A stretch of DNA of 58,253 nucleotides from Pseudomonadales bacterium. GTDB taxonomy: Bacteria; Pseudomonadota; Gammaproteobacteria; Pseudomonadales; Pseudohongiellaceae. Positions 25,850-34,860 of the stretch are shown piece after piece (the stretch's first letter is position 1; every line of letters begins with the position of its first letter). The notes beneath the pieces were generated by a model. The model saw only the letters and a program-made list of their open reading frames with translations. It did not search any database and was not told the origin of the DNA. The translations under genes were made by a program, and so were the position numbers. The stretch is from the NCBI GenBank assembly GCA_028281635.1, contig JANQJM010000021.1, forward strand, positions 1-58,253, read 5' to 3'.

Positions 25850-27775
25850 TTGACTGACAATAAAGAGAACAACGCCGGCCAGCTTTCGCAGATAAAAGGC
25901 TCTAAACTGACTGTCGTGCTGCTCGTTGGGCTCGCTTTGGTAACAGCAATAGCTTACAGCCCAGGCATGAGTGGTGGATTTATCCTCGACGATTTTCCGA
26001 ATCTCGCTCTGCTGTCCTTACTTCCCGAAAATGGTTCGCTGATCCAGGTTATTAATCTGTCTACTAACGGCATCGCTAGTGATCTGGGCAGACCGCTATC
26101 AATGTTTAGTTTCCTGCTGCAGGCAGGATCATGGCCTGAGGATCCTTTTTCATTCAAAGTGGTCAACCTGGGCATCCATATTATCAATGGTGGGCTGCTG
26201 TTACTTCTATTCAAGCAGTTGGGGCGAGCTGCTCCTGCCTTTAAACTGGGACCGCTGGCGCTAGCTAGCCTGGCAGCCTTGTGGTTGCTGCACCCCATTC
26301 ATATCTCAAGTGTTCTCTATGTTGTGCAGAGGATGAACTTACTCTCGTCCATGGCGGTGTTATCAGGTTTGCTGACCTATTTATGGAGCCGGCACCGATA
26401 TATGGAATCCGGCAAAAACGTTCACTTGATAGTAATGGTTTGCGCGCCGGTGGTCTTTGCGATTATCGGCGTATTGTGCAAAGAAAATGGCGTCTTGTTG
26501 TATCTCTATTTGTTAGCACTAGAGGTGACCTTGTTAAATCAGGTGGTTAACCCGAAAAGGATGCTTAGAGCCAGAGCGCTTGCTGTGTTCATCCCCCTTG
26601 CCCTTGGTGCGTTAGGCTTTCTGTTCTATCTGCCTGACGCCCTCAGCGGTTATGCTCAAAAACCTTTTTCTATTGGTGAACGAACTCTGACCCAATTTCC
26701 TGTATTGGTTACTTATTTAAGAAACATTTTGTTTCCTCTTCCACAGGGTTTTGGCCTGTTCCACGATAGTTTTCCGATTTACAGCTCTCCATTTGCCGCG
26801 CCAGTGTGGGCTTCTGCGCTGTTGATCCTGCTCTCGTTGAGTGCAGCAGTCCGCTTCCGAAGCCAATACCCAGTATTCGCGTTTTGCGTCTTCTGGTTCC
26901 TCTTCGGTCATGCATTGGAATCAACTGTCTTGCCCTTGGAAATGTACTTTGAGCATCGCAATTACCTCCCTTCCATAGGAATCCTGTTTGGAATAGTGGT
27001 GTTGCTGAAACAAGTCGGAAAATCATTTACAGATAACAGAAGGCGGGTCGCTCAAGCTGGAAGCGCAGGCATGGTTTCTCTTCTTTGCATCGTGACAAGC
27101 ATTGAATCCAGCGTTTGGGGAGACTCTCTGGAGCAAGCCTATGTTGAGTTGGAACGGCGCCCCACTTCCTATCGGGCACAAACTCATCTGGTACAAAGCC
27201 TGAGCAACTCGGGAAACTCAGATGCAGCATATGAAATGCATCAGCGCCTCATTAATACCGGTGCCGCAAGCATTGGAGATTATATCCGCTGGTTGGAATT
27301 CGGCTGTATATTAGGAGAGATTCAATTACCCACTGACGATGTGCTTACCTCGATCGCTTCTGATTCCGTAATGGATTACTCGGTCATAGGCCAGCTCAAC
27401 AGGCTCCTCCCTGCAACACTAAACGGTGCTTGTCCTGCGCAGCTACTTTCAAAAATCGTAGTAGTTCTGGATTCTCTACTGACGAACGAACAATTCGAAG
27501 TTGCTTGGCCCGATTTACTGTACGCGCGCGCATCGGTTCATTACTTTGAAGGTGAACGCTCTGCGGCGGCTGACTCGGCGGCCAGCTCTTTTTCCCGGCG
27601 CCCCGACATCAGCGTGGGGCTGACCTACCTTGATTGGCTGGTCGAATTGGAGCGCCTGGACGACGCGAGAGAATTTTTAACAAGTTTTGAATCAAGGTTT
27701 CGAATCGAGATACAAACACGAGGGGGTTTGACGGATCGTTTGGCCCAGATCAGGTCGCAGCTCGAGGGCGAATAG
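25850..27775 (+). CDS. polytopic membrane protein with GT-C-like and TPR regions
   Basis: A 641-residue protein. The N-terminal 400 residues contain about 9-10 membrane helices; the C-terminal 220 are soluble and helical, TPR-like. The first loop has FILDDFPNL with an acidic pair, followed by GRPLSM, then LHPIHISSVLYVVQRMN and CKENGVLL. These are the signature points of TMTC/GT-C-type glycosyltransferases that use polyprenyl-phosphate sugars, so it may glycosylate proteins or glycans on the periplasmic side. The start is probably TTG at 25850, with AGGAGG upstream. It stands alone. Confidence 0.7.
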   Translation: MTDNKENNAGQLSQIKGSKLTVVLLVGLALVTAIAYSPGMSGGFILDDFPNLALLSLLPENGSLIQVINLSTNGIASDLGRPLSMFSFLLQAGSWPEDPFSFKVVNLGIHIINGGLLLLLFKQLGRAAPAFKLGPLALASLAALWLLHPIHISSVLYVVQRMNLLSSMAVLSGLLTYLWSRHRYMESGKNVHLIVMVCAPVVFAIIGVLCKENGVLLYLYLLALEVTLLNQVVNPKRMLRARALAVFIPLALGALGFLFYLPDALSGYAQKPFSIGERTLTQFPVLVTYLRNILFPLPQGFGLFHDSFPIYSSPFAAPVWASALLILLSLSAAVRFRSQYPVFAFCVFWFLFGHALESTVLPLEMYFEHRNYLPSIGILFGIVVLLKQVGKSFTDNRRRVAQAGSAGMVSLLCIVTSIESSVWGDSLEQAYVELERRPTSYRAQTHLVQSLSNSGNSDAAYEMHQRLINTGAASIGDYIRWLEFGCILGEIQLPTDDVLTSIASDSVMDYSVIGQLNRLLPATLNGACPAQLLSKIVVVLDSLLTNEQFEVAWPDLLYARASVHYFEGERSAAADSAASSFSRRPDISVGLTYLDWLVELERLDDAREFLTSFESRFRIEIQTRGGLTDRLAQIRSQLEGE

Positions 27776-27920
27776 ACCAAGTTTTTGAGTGGAGCCTGTA
27801 TTGGATTGATCAGAGAGATACTATCTGGGTCAGGTCTATGCAGTCGGGATCCGGAGTAGGCTGGCAACCGCTGACTGAGCGGATAGTAGTCGCCAAGGAA
27901 CTATTGGCTATGATCTAACT

Positions 27921-27973
27921 AAAGGGGGTAGAGCATTAATACAGCCATGTATTTTTACTCCGATCTCCTTTTT
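27921..27973. repeat. family A repeat, degenerate
   Basis: AAAGGGGGTAGAGCATTAAT then a TACAGCCATGTATTTTTACTC centre and CCGATCTCCTTTTT; the length and plan of family A are kept, with several mismatches. Confidence 0.6.
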
Positions 27974-28168
27974 GTGCGGCTTCGGCTTAGGGGAATTACC
28001 CCAGCGCCATGGTTTCGTCGTTCACCGTTAGAATTCTTTCCTATTACCGGCAAGGGCCGGCCCAAAAAGGGGCATTGGAAATTCAGCCAGCTACAGCATG
28101 GAACCAAGGGATTTATCCCAAATTAAGGCCACTCTGACATTTTTCACCCCTGTGCAAGTTTTCTCGCA

Positions 28169-28197
28169 TTGTATGTCTTGGCTTGCGCCCCTATACT
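28169..28197 (+). promoter_or_regulatory. sigma-70-type promoter for the TonB receptor gene
   Basis: TTGTAT (28169-28174) and TATACT (28192-28197) with a 17-base spacer, about 120 bases upstream of the receptor ATG. Confidence 0.5.
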
Positions 28198-28315
28198 TCT
28201 GCATATGCTATTCATGGGAAATTTGTGGGCCTTGAATCTGGCAAGTTTGCAACTCCCTTGTGATGGCGTAAAGGCGAAGTTAAATACAGCCTAAAACTAT
28301 ATCAAGGGAGAAAGT

Positions 28316-31300
28316 ATGAGCAGTAATTTTCCTGGTAAGCGGCATGGTTTGTCGCTTGCCATAATCCTCGCTACCACCGGGCTAACCGCCCAGGTCCAGG
28401 CGCAAGAAGTCGAAGAGATAGTAGTCACCGGGTCATTCATCCGTGGCACTCCAGAAGACGCGCCTTCCCCAGTAACCGTTATTGACCGCGGCTCCATTCA
28501 GGAGCAGGGTGCGTCGACGGTATGGGATTTGATCCGCAATCTGGAGGTTAACCAGGGTTCGGATGCAAACGTTGCTGGCTCTCCGGACGCCAGTCAGTTG
28601 CAGGGCACTGCTTCGGTCAACCTGCGTAACCTGGGTGGTAACTCCACGCTGACCCTGGTCAACGGCAAGCGGATGGTGCCTGCCGCCGTGGTTAGCTCCT
28701 CGGGCCAGGAATTCGTCGACCTTAACACCATTCCTTTGGTAATGACTGATCGCGTTGAAGTGCTGACCGATGGTGGTTCAGCGTTATACGGCTCCGATGC
28801 GGTGGCCGGCGTGGTCAACCTCATTATGCGCACCGATTTCGAAGGCGCCGAATTGTTCCTGGATACCCAGGGTATTGAAGAGTCCGGTGGCACCTATGAG
28901 CAGACCGTGAGCGGTATCTGGGGCACCAGCTGGGGCGATGGTGACACCCGCTTTGTAATTTCCGGTGAGTATTTCGAGCGTGATCCTGTACCTTTGGAAG
29001 ATGCACAGTACTTCGATCCCGCACGCACTATCAATACAGGTAATGTCGGAAGCTTCGATATTAGCTCTCCATTGGGTGCTGGCTTTAATCCGCTATATAT
29101 TGATCCGGCACTGAGTGCACAGCAAACCCAGGAACGGATAGCGCTAGGAGAATCCGTTGGCGGCACTGCTGGTGTGATCTTTTCCGACCCACTGTGTGAA
29201 AGTCTGTCGGGTAACCAAGGACAATTCTTTGTAGATAATCGATTCTCAGACCTTGGACGTCGTGAAGGAAATTGCGTTGAAAACAATTTGGCCAATCAGT
29301 TCATCGCACTTGGTCAGGAGCGTATGAGCATTGCGGGTACTTTTGAACATACTTTCAGTGATCAAGTCGAGTTCTATTCATTCTTTCAATACTCCGATGT
29401 AGAAAACATTCGTGAATGGGATGGTACCGCATTCTCAAGAAGCCTCCACTTGTGGTTGCCACCAGCGGCATTGGGCTCGCTAGCACCTTTCGTGGGTAAC
29501 GCACCACTCACAGGTCTTGTTCCAAACAATCCAAATAACATTGAGAACGGCGGATTCGGAGAAGGTTATTTCGTGGGTATCGGCACCAATTCAATGCGTA
29601 TAGGATGGCCACGCACTGATGACGACCTAATCACTACTAACCGCTCCTCTGCTGTCCAGCTCGGCTTCCGGGGTGAGATGGAAGGCTTAGGTTTTAATGA
29701 CAGCCCGATTAGCTACGACGTGAGCTTGTCCTGGTCCGATTCGAGCATTGAGCAGGAAGTTTCGACGCTGATCCGAGACCGCACCGAGTTGGCGATCAAT
29801 GGTCTCGGTGGTCCTAACTGTACGCCTAATGGTGTTGAAACAATTAACTTCCTGGCCTTGCCTCCATTTGCACCAGCGGCTGGACTGTTTGAAGAAGTAT
29901 TCCCGGGGTATGTGTTAAACACCAAGGAAAGCTATTCTCTGGCGCTGACATCTAACAACCACGGACAAGACGGTTGTATGTTCTACAACCCTTTTCTGAC
30001 GGCGTTAACTGATCCAAATTTAGCAAACAATCCTGAGTTAATGGATTGGATGTCGACGCGTATCAACCGTGCTGACAAGCAAAACAAGTTGATGGTTTTT
30101 GATGCGGTTTTTTCTGGTGAGATGTTTGAGATGGAAGGCGGTACTGCACAGTTCGCAGCCGGCGTTCAACGCCGCGAACGTGATGCATCTGGTATTGCGC
30201 CAGATATCAACGACAGCCTGACGGTAATCGACGGTTACGCGGATCCAACTAATTTGTTCGCTGAGCCAACTTCTTTCTACACTCGAATCACCAACAATCT
30301 GGAATGCGCGCGTTGTATCTTTAACTTTGATGATTCCCGCTCCATCAACGCGGCCTTTCTGGAACTGTCTCTGCCTTTCGTCAACAATGTTGAATCGCAG
30401 GTTGCGGTCCGCTGGGAAGATTATGGCGGTAACATCGGCAGCGATATCTCGCCGAAGGTTGCTTTGAGCTGGCGTCCCGTTGATGAGCTGTTGCTGCGAG
30501 CTTCTTACTCTCAGTCATTCCGCGCGCCTAACATCGGTGTTGTGAATCAGGCATTCGAAGCGTTTGGTGGTTCTATCATCGATCCGATCCGCAACCAGCA
30601 AGTGCGTGCAGGTCTATTGCCTGCTACCAACGAGAATGGGCTTTCCAACTCTTTCTTCACCGCGGGTCAGGGCAACCCTGATTTGGGCAATGAGACTGCC
30701 GACACTTACAACATCGGCTTCCAATGGACACCTGGTGGTGATCTGGACGGCTTGAGCATCGGTATGGACGCGTGGCGATTCGAGGTCTCTAACCGGGTAC
30801 TGCCGCTGAATCCGCGTGCCGCAGTCGATCCTGAGATCGAAGTATTCAACTCTCTGGTCAACGATCCGGGCAACTACGTTCTCAACGACTCGCTGCCGCT
30901 TGATGCGCGCGGTCCTGATGGTCAGGCGATCGCTTGTGATCCTAATGCCATTGCGGCACAGTTTGGCGCGGACTCAGACGAGCGCTTGAACTGCGTGGTG
31001 AACCCCGCACTGTATCAAGTGGCTGGGCTACAGCGTGACCAGACCAGTGTTGACGCGGCTCTGATTACAATCATTGTGCCTGCGGTAAACAACGGCAACA
31101 TCGATGTTCAGGGTATAGATGTGAACCTGGGCTACACTTTCAGTAACGACTGGGGTGATTTCCGTTTCGCTGTCGATTACACCCACACCGATGAGTATAG
31201 TGTGACAGACGTTCCAGGATTTGACCTCGGTCTGCAGGAAAGCGGTCGCATCGATGCGGCGGGTACCGATGGTGATTCCCCAATTGTTCGCGAAGTGCCG

Positions 31301-31660
31301 GACAATCGCGGCAACATCACTTTGGGCTGGAGCCGCAATAACCACGTTGTGACGATCTTCAATCGACACACAGGGTCATACGATGTACTGGGCCACAACG
31401 AGTTTGTGAACAACCCTAACGAAAATCCTGGTAATGTTGCATTCGCTCGAGCGAAAGTGGATAGCTACAACACTTGGGACATCCAGTACAGCTATACCCA
31501 TGATTGGTCAAATGTCGATTGGGGTACGACTGTGTTTACAGCGGGTGTGATTGACCTGACTGACGCGGACATTCCTCTGTACCGACGTGACGAATTCGAC
31601 CCAACGGTGTTCGACGCCCGGGGACGTAGGTGGTACGCTCGACTGCTGTGGCAATGGTAG
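28316..31660 (+). CDS. TonB-dependent outer-membrane receptor
   Basis: A 1114-residue outer-membrane importer energised by TonB. Signal peptide about 1-30 (ending VQAQ), then a TonB-box-like EEIVVTGSFI segment, a plug domain (PVTVIDRGSIQEQG, SVNLRNLGGNSTLTLVNGKR, VEVLTDGGSALYGSDAVAG) and a long beta-barrel ending RLLWQW with a terminal aromatic. The RNLGGNSTLTLVNGKR form is typical of large oligosaccharide- or peptide-type receptors of marine bacteria. Substrate unknown; no degradation genes adjoin it. A promoter candidate at 28169 and a strong terminator at 31688 mark it as a single-gene unit. Confidence 0.93.
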   Translation: MSSNFPGKRHGLSLAIILATTGLTAQVQAQEVEEIVVTGSFIRGTPEDAPSPVTVIDRGSIQEQGASTVWDLIRNLEVNQGSDANVAGSPDASQLQGTASVNLRNLGGNSTLTLVNGKRMVPAAVVSSSGQEFVDLNTIPLVMTDRVEVLTDGGSALYGSDAVAGVVNLIMRTDFEGAELFLDTQGIEESGGTYEQTVSGIWGTSWGDGDTRFVISGEYFERDPVPLEDAQYFDPARTINTGNVGSFDISSPLGAGFNPLYIDPALSAQQTQERIALGESVGGTAGVIFSDPLCESLSGNQGQFFVDNRFSDLGRREGNCVENNLANQFIALGQERMSIAGTFEHTFSDQVEFYSFFQYSDVENIREWDGTAFSRSLHLWLPPAALGSLAPFVGNAPLTGLVPNNPNNIENGGFGEGYFVGIGTNSMRIGWPRTDDDLITTNRSSAVQLGFRGEMEGLGFNDSPISYDVSLSWSDSSIEQEVSTLIRDRTELAINGLGGPNCTPNGVETINFLALPPFAPAAGLFEEVFPGYVLNTKESYSLALTSNNHGQDGCMFYNPFLTALTDPNLANNPELMDWMSTRINRADKQNKLMVFDAVFSGEMFEMEGGTAQFAAGVQRRERDASGIAPDINDSLTVIDGYADPTNLFAEPTSFYTRITNNLECARCIFNFDDSRSINAAFLELSLPFVNNVESQVAVRWEDYGGNIGSDISPKVALSWRPVDELLLRASYSQSFRAPNIGVVNQAFEAFGGSIIDPIRNQQVRAGLLPATNENGLSNSFFTAGQGNPDLGNETADTYNIGFQWTPGGDLDGLSIGMDAWRFEVSNRVLPLNPRAAVDPEIEVFNSLVNDPGNYVLNDSLPLDARGPDGQAIACDPNAIAAQFGADSDERLNCVVNPALYQVAGLQRDQTSVDAALITIIVPAVNNGNIDVQGIDVNLGYTFSNDWGDFRFAVDYTHTDEYSVTDVPGFDLGLQESGRIDAAGTDGDSPIVREVPDNRGNITLGWSRNNHVVTIFNRHTGSYDVLGHNEFVNNPNENPGNVAFARAKVDSYNTWDIQYSYTHDWSNVDWGTTVFTAGVIDLTDADIPLYRRDEFDPTVFDARGRRWYARLLWQW

Positions 31661-31687
31661 TCGGTCATTAGAATGACGAAACGAAAA

Positions 31688-31719
31688 ACGGCGATGAGCA
31701 ATCATCGCCGTTTTTTTTT
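31688..31719 (+). terminator. rho-independent terminator after TonB receptor
   Basis: Perfect stem ACGGCGATGA/TCATCGCCGT with a GCAA tetraloop followed by eight or more Ts. Confidence 0.93.
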
Positions 31720-31720
31720 G

Positions 31721-31774
31721 ATAAATGGGGACAGAGTAAAAATTTGAAACTGTATAAATACTTTGACCCTATTA
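31721..31774. repeat. palindromic repeat family A, copy (moderately decayed)
   Basis: ATAAATGGGGACAGAGTAAA left arm and ATACTTTGACCCTATTA right arm around AACTGTATA. It lies immediately after the TonB-receptor terminator. Confidence 0.75.
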
Positions 31775-32175
31775 CCTTCGAAGGTTTACCCATTGAATCC
31801 ACCCTGAGGCATACATGCCGGGCGAAAACTCACGCTTGTCCATTTGTTCGCGCGAGATTAGAAACTTTGTAGCGGACAAAACTTTCGCACGGTATTTTTG
31901 TGTTTTTGTCTTCCAATGTCTGTATGGCCCGGGCAAACATGTATGTTTGGCGGCAAGGGCGGATTCCAGCAATAGCGTTCAGACAACCAGTCACAGATAC
32001 GATCGCGGTTTCGATTGGAGTTTTCGATCCCCTCAATCCATTGAAGTAATTGGGGCCTTTTTCACATTTAGGGTGAATGGATTGATTATTCTCATTGTAA
32101 AATGCGTCCCAATGGCAAGCGGCACGATCCGATTACAACTTGAGTCAATTGGTTGTTAAATCAAGAGACGTATCT
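31775..32175. other. intergenic stretch, nothing recognised
   Basis: About 400 bases between the repeat and the UPF0016-like gene. Short ORFs on both strands look like chance; no repeat or RNA gene recognised. Confidence 0.5.
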
Positions 32176-32493
32176 CTATCCAAGCGATGCCGAATATACG
32201 CTCCATACTCCTAGAGTAATTAGCGCTACTCCCGAGAGCGCGCGCATAGCCTCTTCACTAGTTTGCTCCAGCAGCCATCCTCCGCCATATATCCCTGCTG
32301 CAGCTGCGAATACTAATGCCAATGATGCCCCGACAAACACAGTAAGCCGATCAAACTCATCGCTTACCGCGATCAGCATCGCTGCTATGATTGTTCTTTC
32401 TCCGAGCGCAACAGTAAAGAAGGTAGCAAATATCAGGATTCCCGTTTTCAACTTAGCTCCAATGGGTAAAAATGATTTGTTAGTGCAATTCAA
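32176..32493 (-). CDS. half-size UPF0016/GDT1-like membrane protein
   Basis: A 105-residue protein with three hydrophobic helices (about 17-40, 52-75, 82-102), matching one of the two repeats of UPF0016/GDT1 cation exporters (manganese/calcium type). The family signature E-x-G-D-[KR]-T is here ALGERT, so the key first Glu is Ala and the Asp is Glu. Full-length bacterial members have about 190 residues; this one could be a half protein that pairs with another copy, or a decaying one. The start is probably TTG 32493. No partner gene is next to it. Confidence 0.55.
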   Translation of the reverse strand: MNCTNKSFLPIGAKLKTGILIFATFFTVALGERTIIAAMLIAVSDEFDRLTVFVGASLALVFAAAAGIYGGGWLLEQTSEEAMRALSGVALITLGVWSVYSASLG

Positions 32494-32864
32494 AGTTTAG
32501 TACTGTATCTCTAGGGAGCCGGTCATCTAGAGTTTGGGTTTTCCTAGTCCTTCTGTACCAAACCAAGCTGCTGTCGATGCGATTTCCATGCGATATCACC
32601 ATCCACTGTCCAGAAATCTCCACTAGAAGCTTGAGGCATAGTCACGCAGTTGCATTCAACGATTAGCCTGGGCTTCTTGTTCTCTCAAAAATTTTTACGA
32701 GTTATCGTCGGATGTCGGAAGACCATACCGAATACAGCCATGATCTGTTGGTTTACTGGGGTGTGGAATTAAGTTTGTGCCAGGGATGGTTCAAAAACTC
32801 GGCTACTCCCATTGAGTAAATTCAGAATAGTTGATCCAAGTGAGCGCACGGAAATGCGATCAGA
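32494..32864. other. intergenic stretch
   Basis: About 370 bases without a clear gene. A 31-codon minus-strand ORF (32544-32639) includes SGDFWTVDGDIAWKSHR; it could be the end of a lost gene, but nothing identifies it. Confidence 0.4.
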
Positions 32865-33689
32865 TTAGAATTGGTAATAGATACCGATGCCGAGTTCGTA
32901 CTGGTTTTCCCGTCCAATATCTCTCACTAGTGGACTGTCTGCCACGTCGCCTAAAAGGCGTTCGTAACTCGCCTCGCCACGCATAAACCAGCGCTCAGAG
33001 AACTGATGATCGATGGACATCGACCAGCCTGCTGATTTTAGGCCGCCTCCTGGCGTATAAGGACGAAAACCTGTATTGAGAGAGTCTTGCAAAGAAATCC
33101 CGAAATCGGTGCGTTGGTTGTCTTTGTCCGACCCACTTAAATCGATAGAAAACTGCAGGAATGTTTGCTCTGTAGGGCGCCATGTGTAGCCACCCCCTAG
33201 AAACCACACTGTACCCTTGTCACCAGTGGCTGGAGCTATAGAGGCGCCAAAATTCCATTGGCCCAGAAAATAGGTTGCTTCAACCTCGAGCTCCAACTCT
33301 TTATCCTGGTTTTGCAGGCCGACTAGTCGGTCATCGTCATCAATCTCTCGGGTATCTTCCTGTTCCAGATTCAGAAACAGACCTATTTTCTGACCAATTC
33401 GAGTACTGAAACCGACGCCTTCGGGAGTAAGAAACAGGTTTCCCCAATCTGCCCGGTAGTTGGTTACAAGAAACGGATCCAGTTCCGTTTCTTGTTTACT
33501 GCTACCCTGGTAGGTCGGCTCTGACTCCAGACCGATCCCCAATCGAACGTCCCATGGCGAGTCAAGCACAGTGGCAGCACTGTTGCGATAATTGAAGTCG
33601 AAATCCAGATATTCTGGCCAGGCGGGTTGAGCTACCGCGTAATTCAGATTTAACACCAGCGAAACGAACAAACTACTCGCAAATCTCAT
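32865..33689 (-). CDS. MipA/OmpV-family outer-membrane protein
   Basis: A beta-barrel of 274 residues with a signal peptide ending near YAVAQ. Family features: WDVRLGIGLESEPTYQGSS at the start of the barrel, then a DWGNLFLTPEGVGF strand and a C-terminal YELGIGIYYQF. MipA/OmpV proteins are outer-membrane scaffold or channel proteins. I chose ATG 33689, preceded by GAGAG, over GTG 33701. It is divergent from the membrane LytTR regulator at 33783 and may be controlled by it. Confidence 0.85.
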   Translation of the reverse strand: MRFASSLFVSLVLNLNYAVAQPAWPEYLDFDFNYRNSAATVLDSPWDVRLGIGLESEPTYQGSSKQETELDPFLVTNYRADWGNLFLTPEGVGFSTRIGQKIGLFLNLEQEDTREIDDDDRLVGLQNQDKELELEVEATYFLGQWNFGASIAPATGDKGTVWFLGGGYTWRPTEQTFLQFSIDLSGSDKDNQRTDFGISLQDSLNTGFRPYTPGGGLKSAGWSMSIDHQFSERWFMRGEASYERLLGDVADSPLVRDIGRENQYELGIGIYYQF

Positions 33690-33782
33690 AACAGCTCTCA
33701 CATTTAAAGGAAAGCGGGATAATAAGAGTGATTCCGAGGTCTATTTCCTTATATTTCTTGAATAACGCAGTTTCTTCTTAAA

Positions 33783-34589
33783 GTGCGCTCCAGGCTTCTT
33801 GAATTACATAGTCCAGCTTTGAACTATGACCGGTTATTAAGACTGGTCCTATTGATCGGTTTGCTCGGCACTCTTACACAAGTTCAGCCGGACCCGGCTG
33901 CCGCTGGATTTGAACAACAAGTTGTCATCTGGTTTGGCCGGTTTTCATTTTTATTTCTTGTTCTGCTGTTGTCCGAGAGTCTGAGTCTACGGATGCTTGC
34001 AGAAAGACAGTCAGCGGTGGTCTCCACTATTCTGATGCCAACCCTGTTTGCTTTGCTCCCGATGACTGTGCTTGAGATGATTGTTGAAAGTCTTGTTCAG
34101 CAACCTGAAGTTTTTGACGACAGTGACGTAGGCGGGATCGGGCTACAGTTCGTGAGCGAGTACGGTACGCTACTGAGTATTGTACTGCCGTTGAATCTTT
34201 TTCTCTGGATTGTGATTGAAAGAGTCGGTTTCCAAGAAACCACTTCGCAAACACAATCACTAACTCCAAATTTTTTAAAGAAGTTAGTTAACTGCACTAT
34301 GGGTGATGTAATCGCTATCGAGGCGGATGAGCATTACATAAGAGTTCACAGTCTTCGCGGTGAAGAGCTTATCTACTATCGATTCGGAGATGCCATAAAT
34401 GAGCTGGCTGGTTTCGATGGATTTCAGGCCCATCGTTCATGGTGGGTTGCGCGGTCAGCAATCAAACGGTTGTTAAAGGAAGGTCGTCGCAAAAAACTGG
34501 AATTGAACAATGGCTTGATCGTTCCGGTGAGCAGAAGCGGAGAAAAAGCACTGCATCCTGAGCCAAGCAATTGTCCCCTCTCTAATTAG
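33783..34589 (+). CDS. membrane-bound LytTR-family regulator
   Basis: A 268-residue regulator with four hydrophobic segments in residues about 17-150 and a C-terminal LytTR DNA-binding domain (about 172-262). The latter shows VIAIEADEHYIRVHS, IYYRFGDAINEL, FQAHRSWWVARSAI and LNNGLIVPVSRS, the order of conserved LytTR elements. This layout (membrane sensor fused to LytTR) acts without a kinase. GTG start at 33783. The 93-base gap to the divergent MipA/OmpV gene suggests that gene as a target. Confidence 0.88.
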   Translation: MRSRLLELHSPALNYDRLLRLVLLIGLLGTLTQVQPDPAAAGFEQQVVIWFGRFSFLFLVLLLSESLSLRMLAERQSAVVSTILMPTLFALLPMTVLEMIVESLVQQPEVFDDSDVGGIGLQFVSEYGTLLSIVLPLNLFLWIVIERVGFQETTSQTQSLTPNFLKKLVNCTMGDVIAIEADEHYIRVHSLRGEELIYYRFGDAINELAGFDGFQAHRSWWVARSAIKRLLKEGRRKKLELNNGLIVPVSRSGEKALHPEPSNCPLSN

Positions 34590-34715
34590 TACTATACTGC
34601 TCTACACGCTGCTTGATGTGTTGTTGGGGCGGGTCAGGTTGACCCGCTCCGAAGGCGTGCGCTCCCAATAGCAGAAATTAGGCATTGATCGCCCGGGCTG
34701 GGTGGGGAGGGGTTA

Positions 34716-34770
34716 ATAAATGGGGTCAGAGTAAATACAGCACTTTATAAATACTTTGACTCCATTTATT
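34716..34770. repeat. palindromic repeat family A, copy (moderately decayed)
   Basis: AATAAATGGGGTCAGAGTAA left arm, ATACTTTGACTCCATTTATT right arm, centre ACAGCACTTTAT. Lies between two convergent genes. Confidence 0.8.
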
Positions 34771-34860
34771 CAGAGCTCACATCACGCATCTAAACCCCAT
34801 CCCGCTTTACGGACCAGGGCTAGTATTTTTGAGTCATGCTTACTAGCTGGCTCAGCTTCG

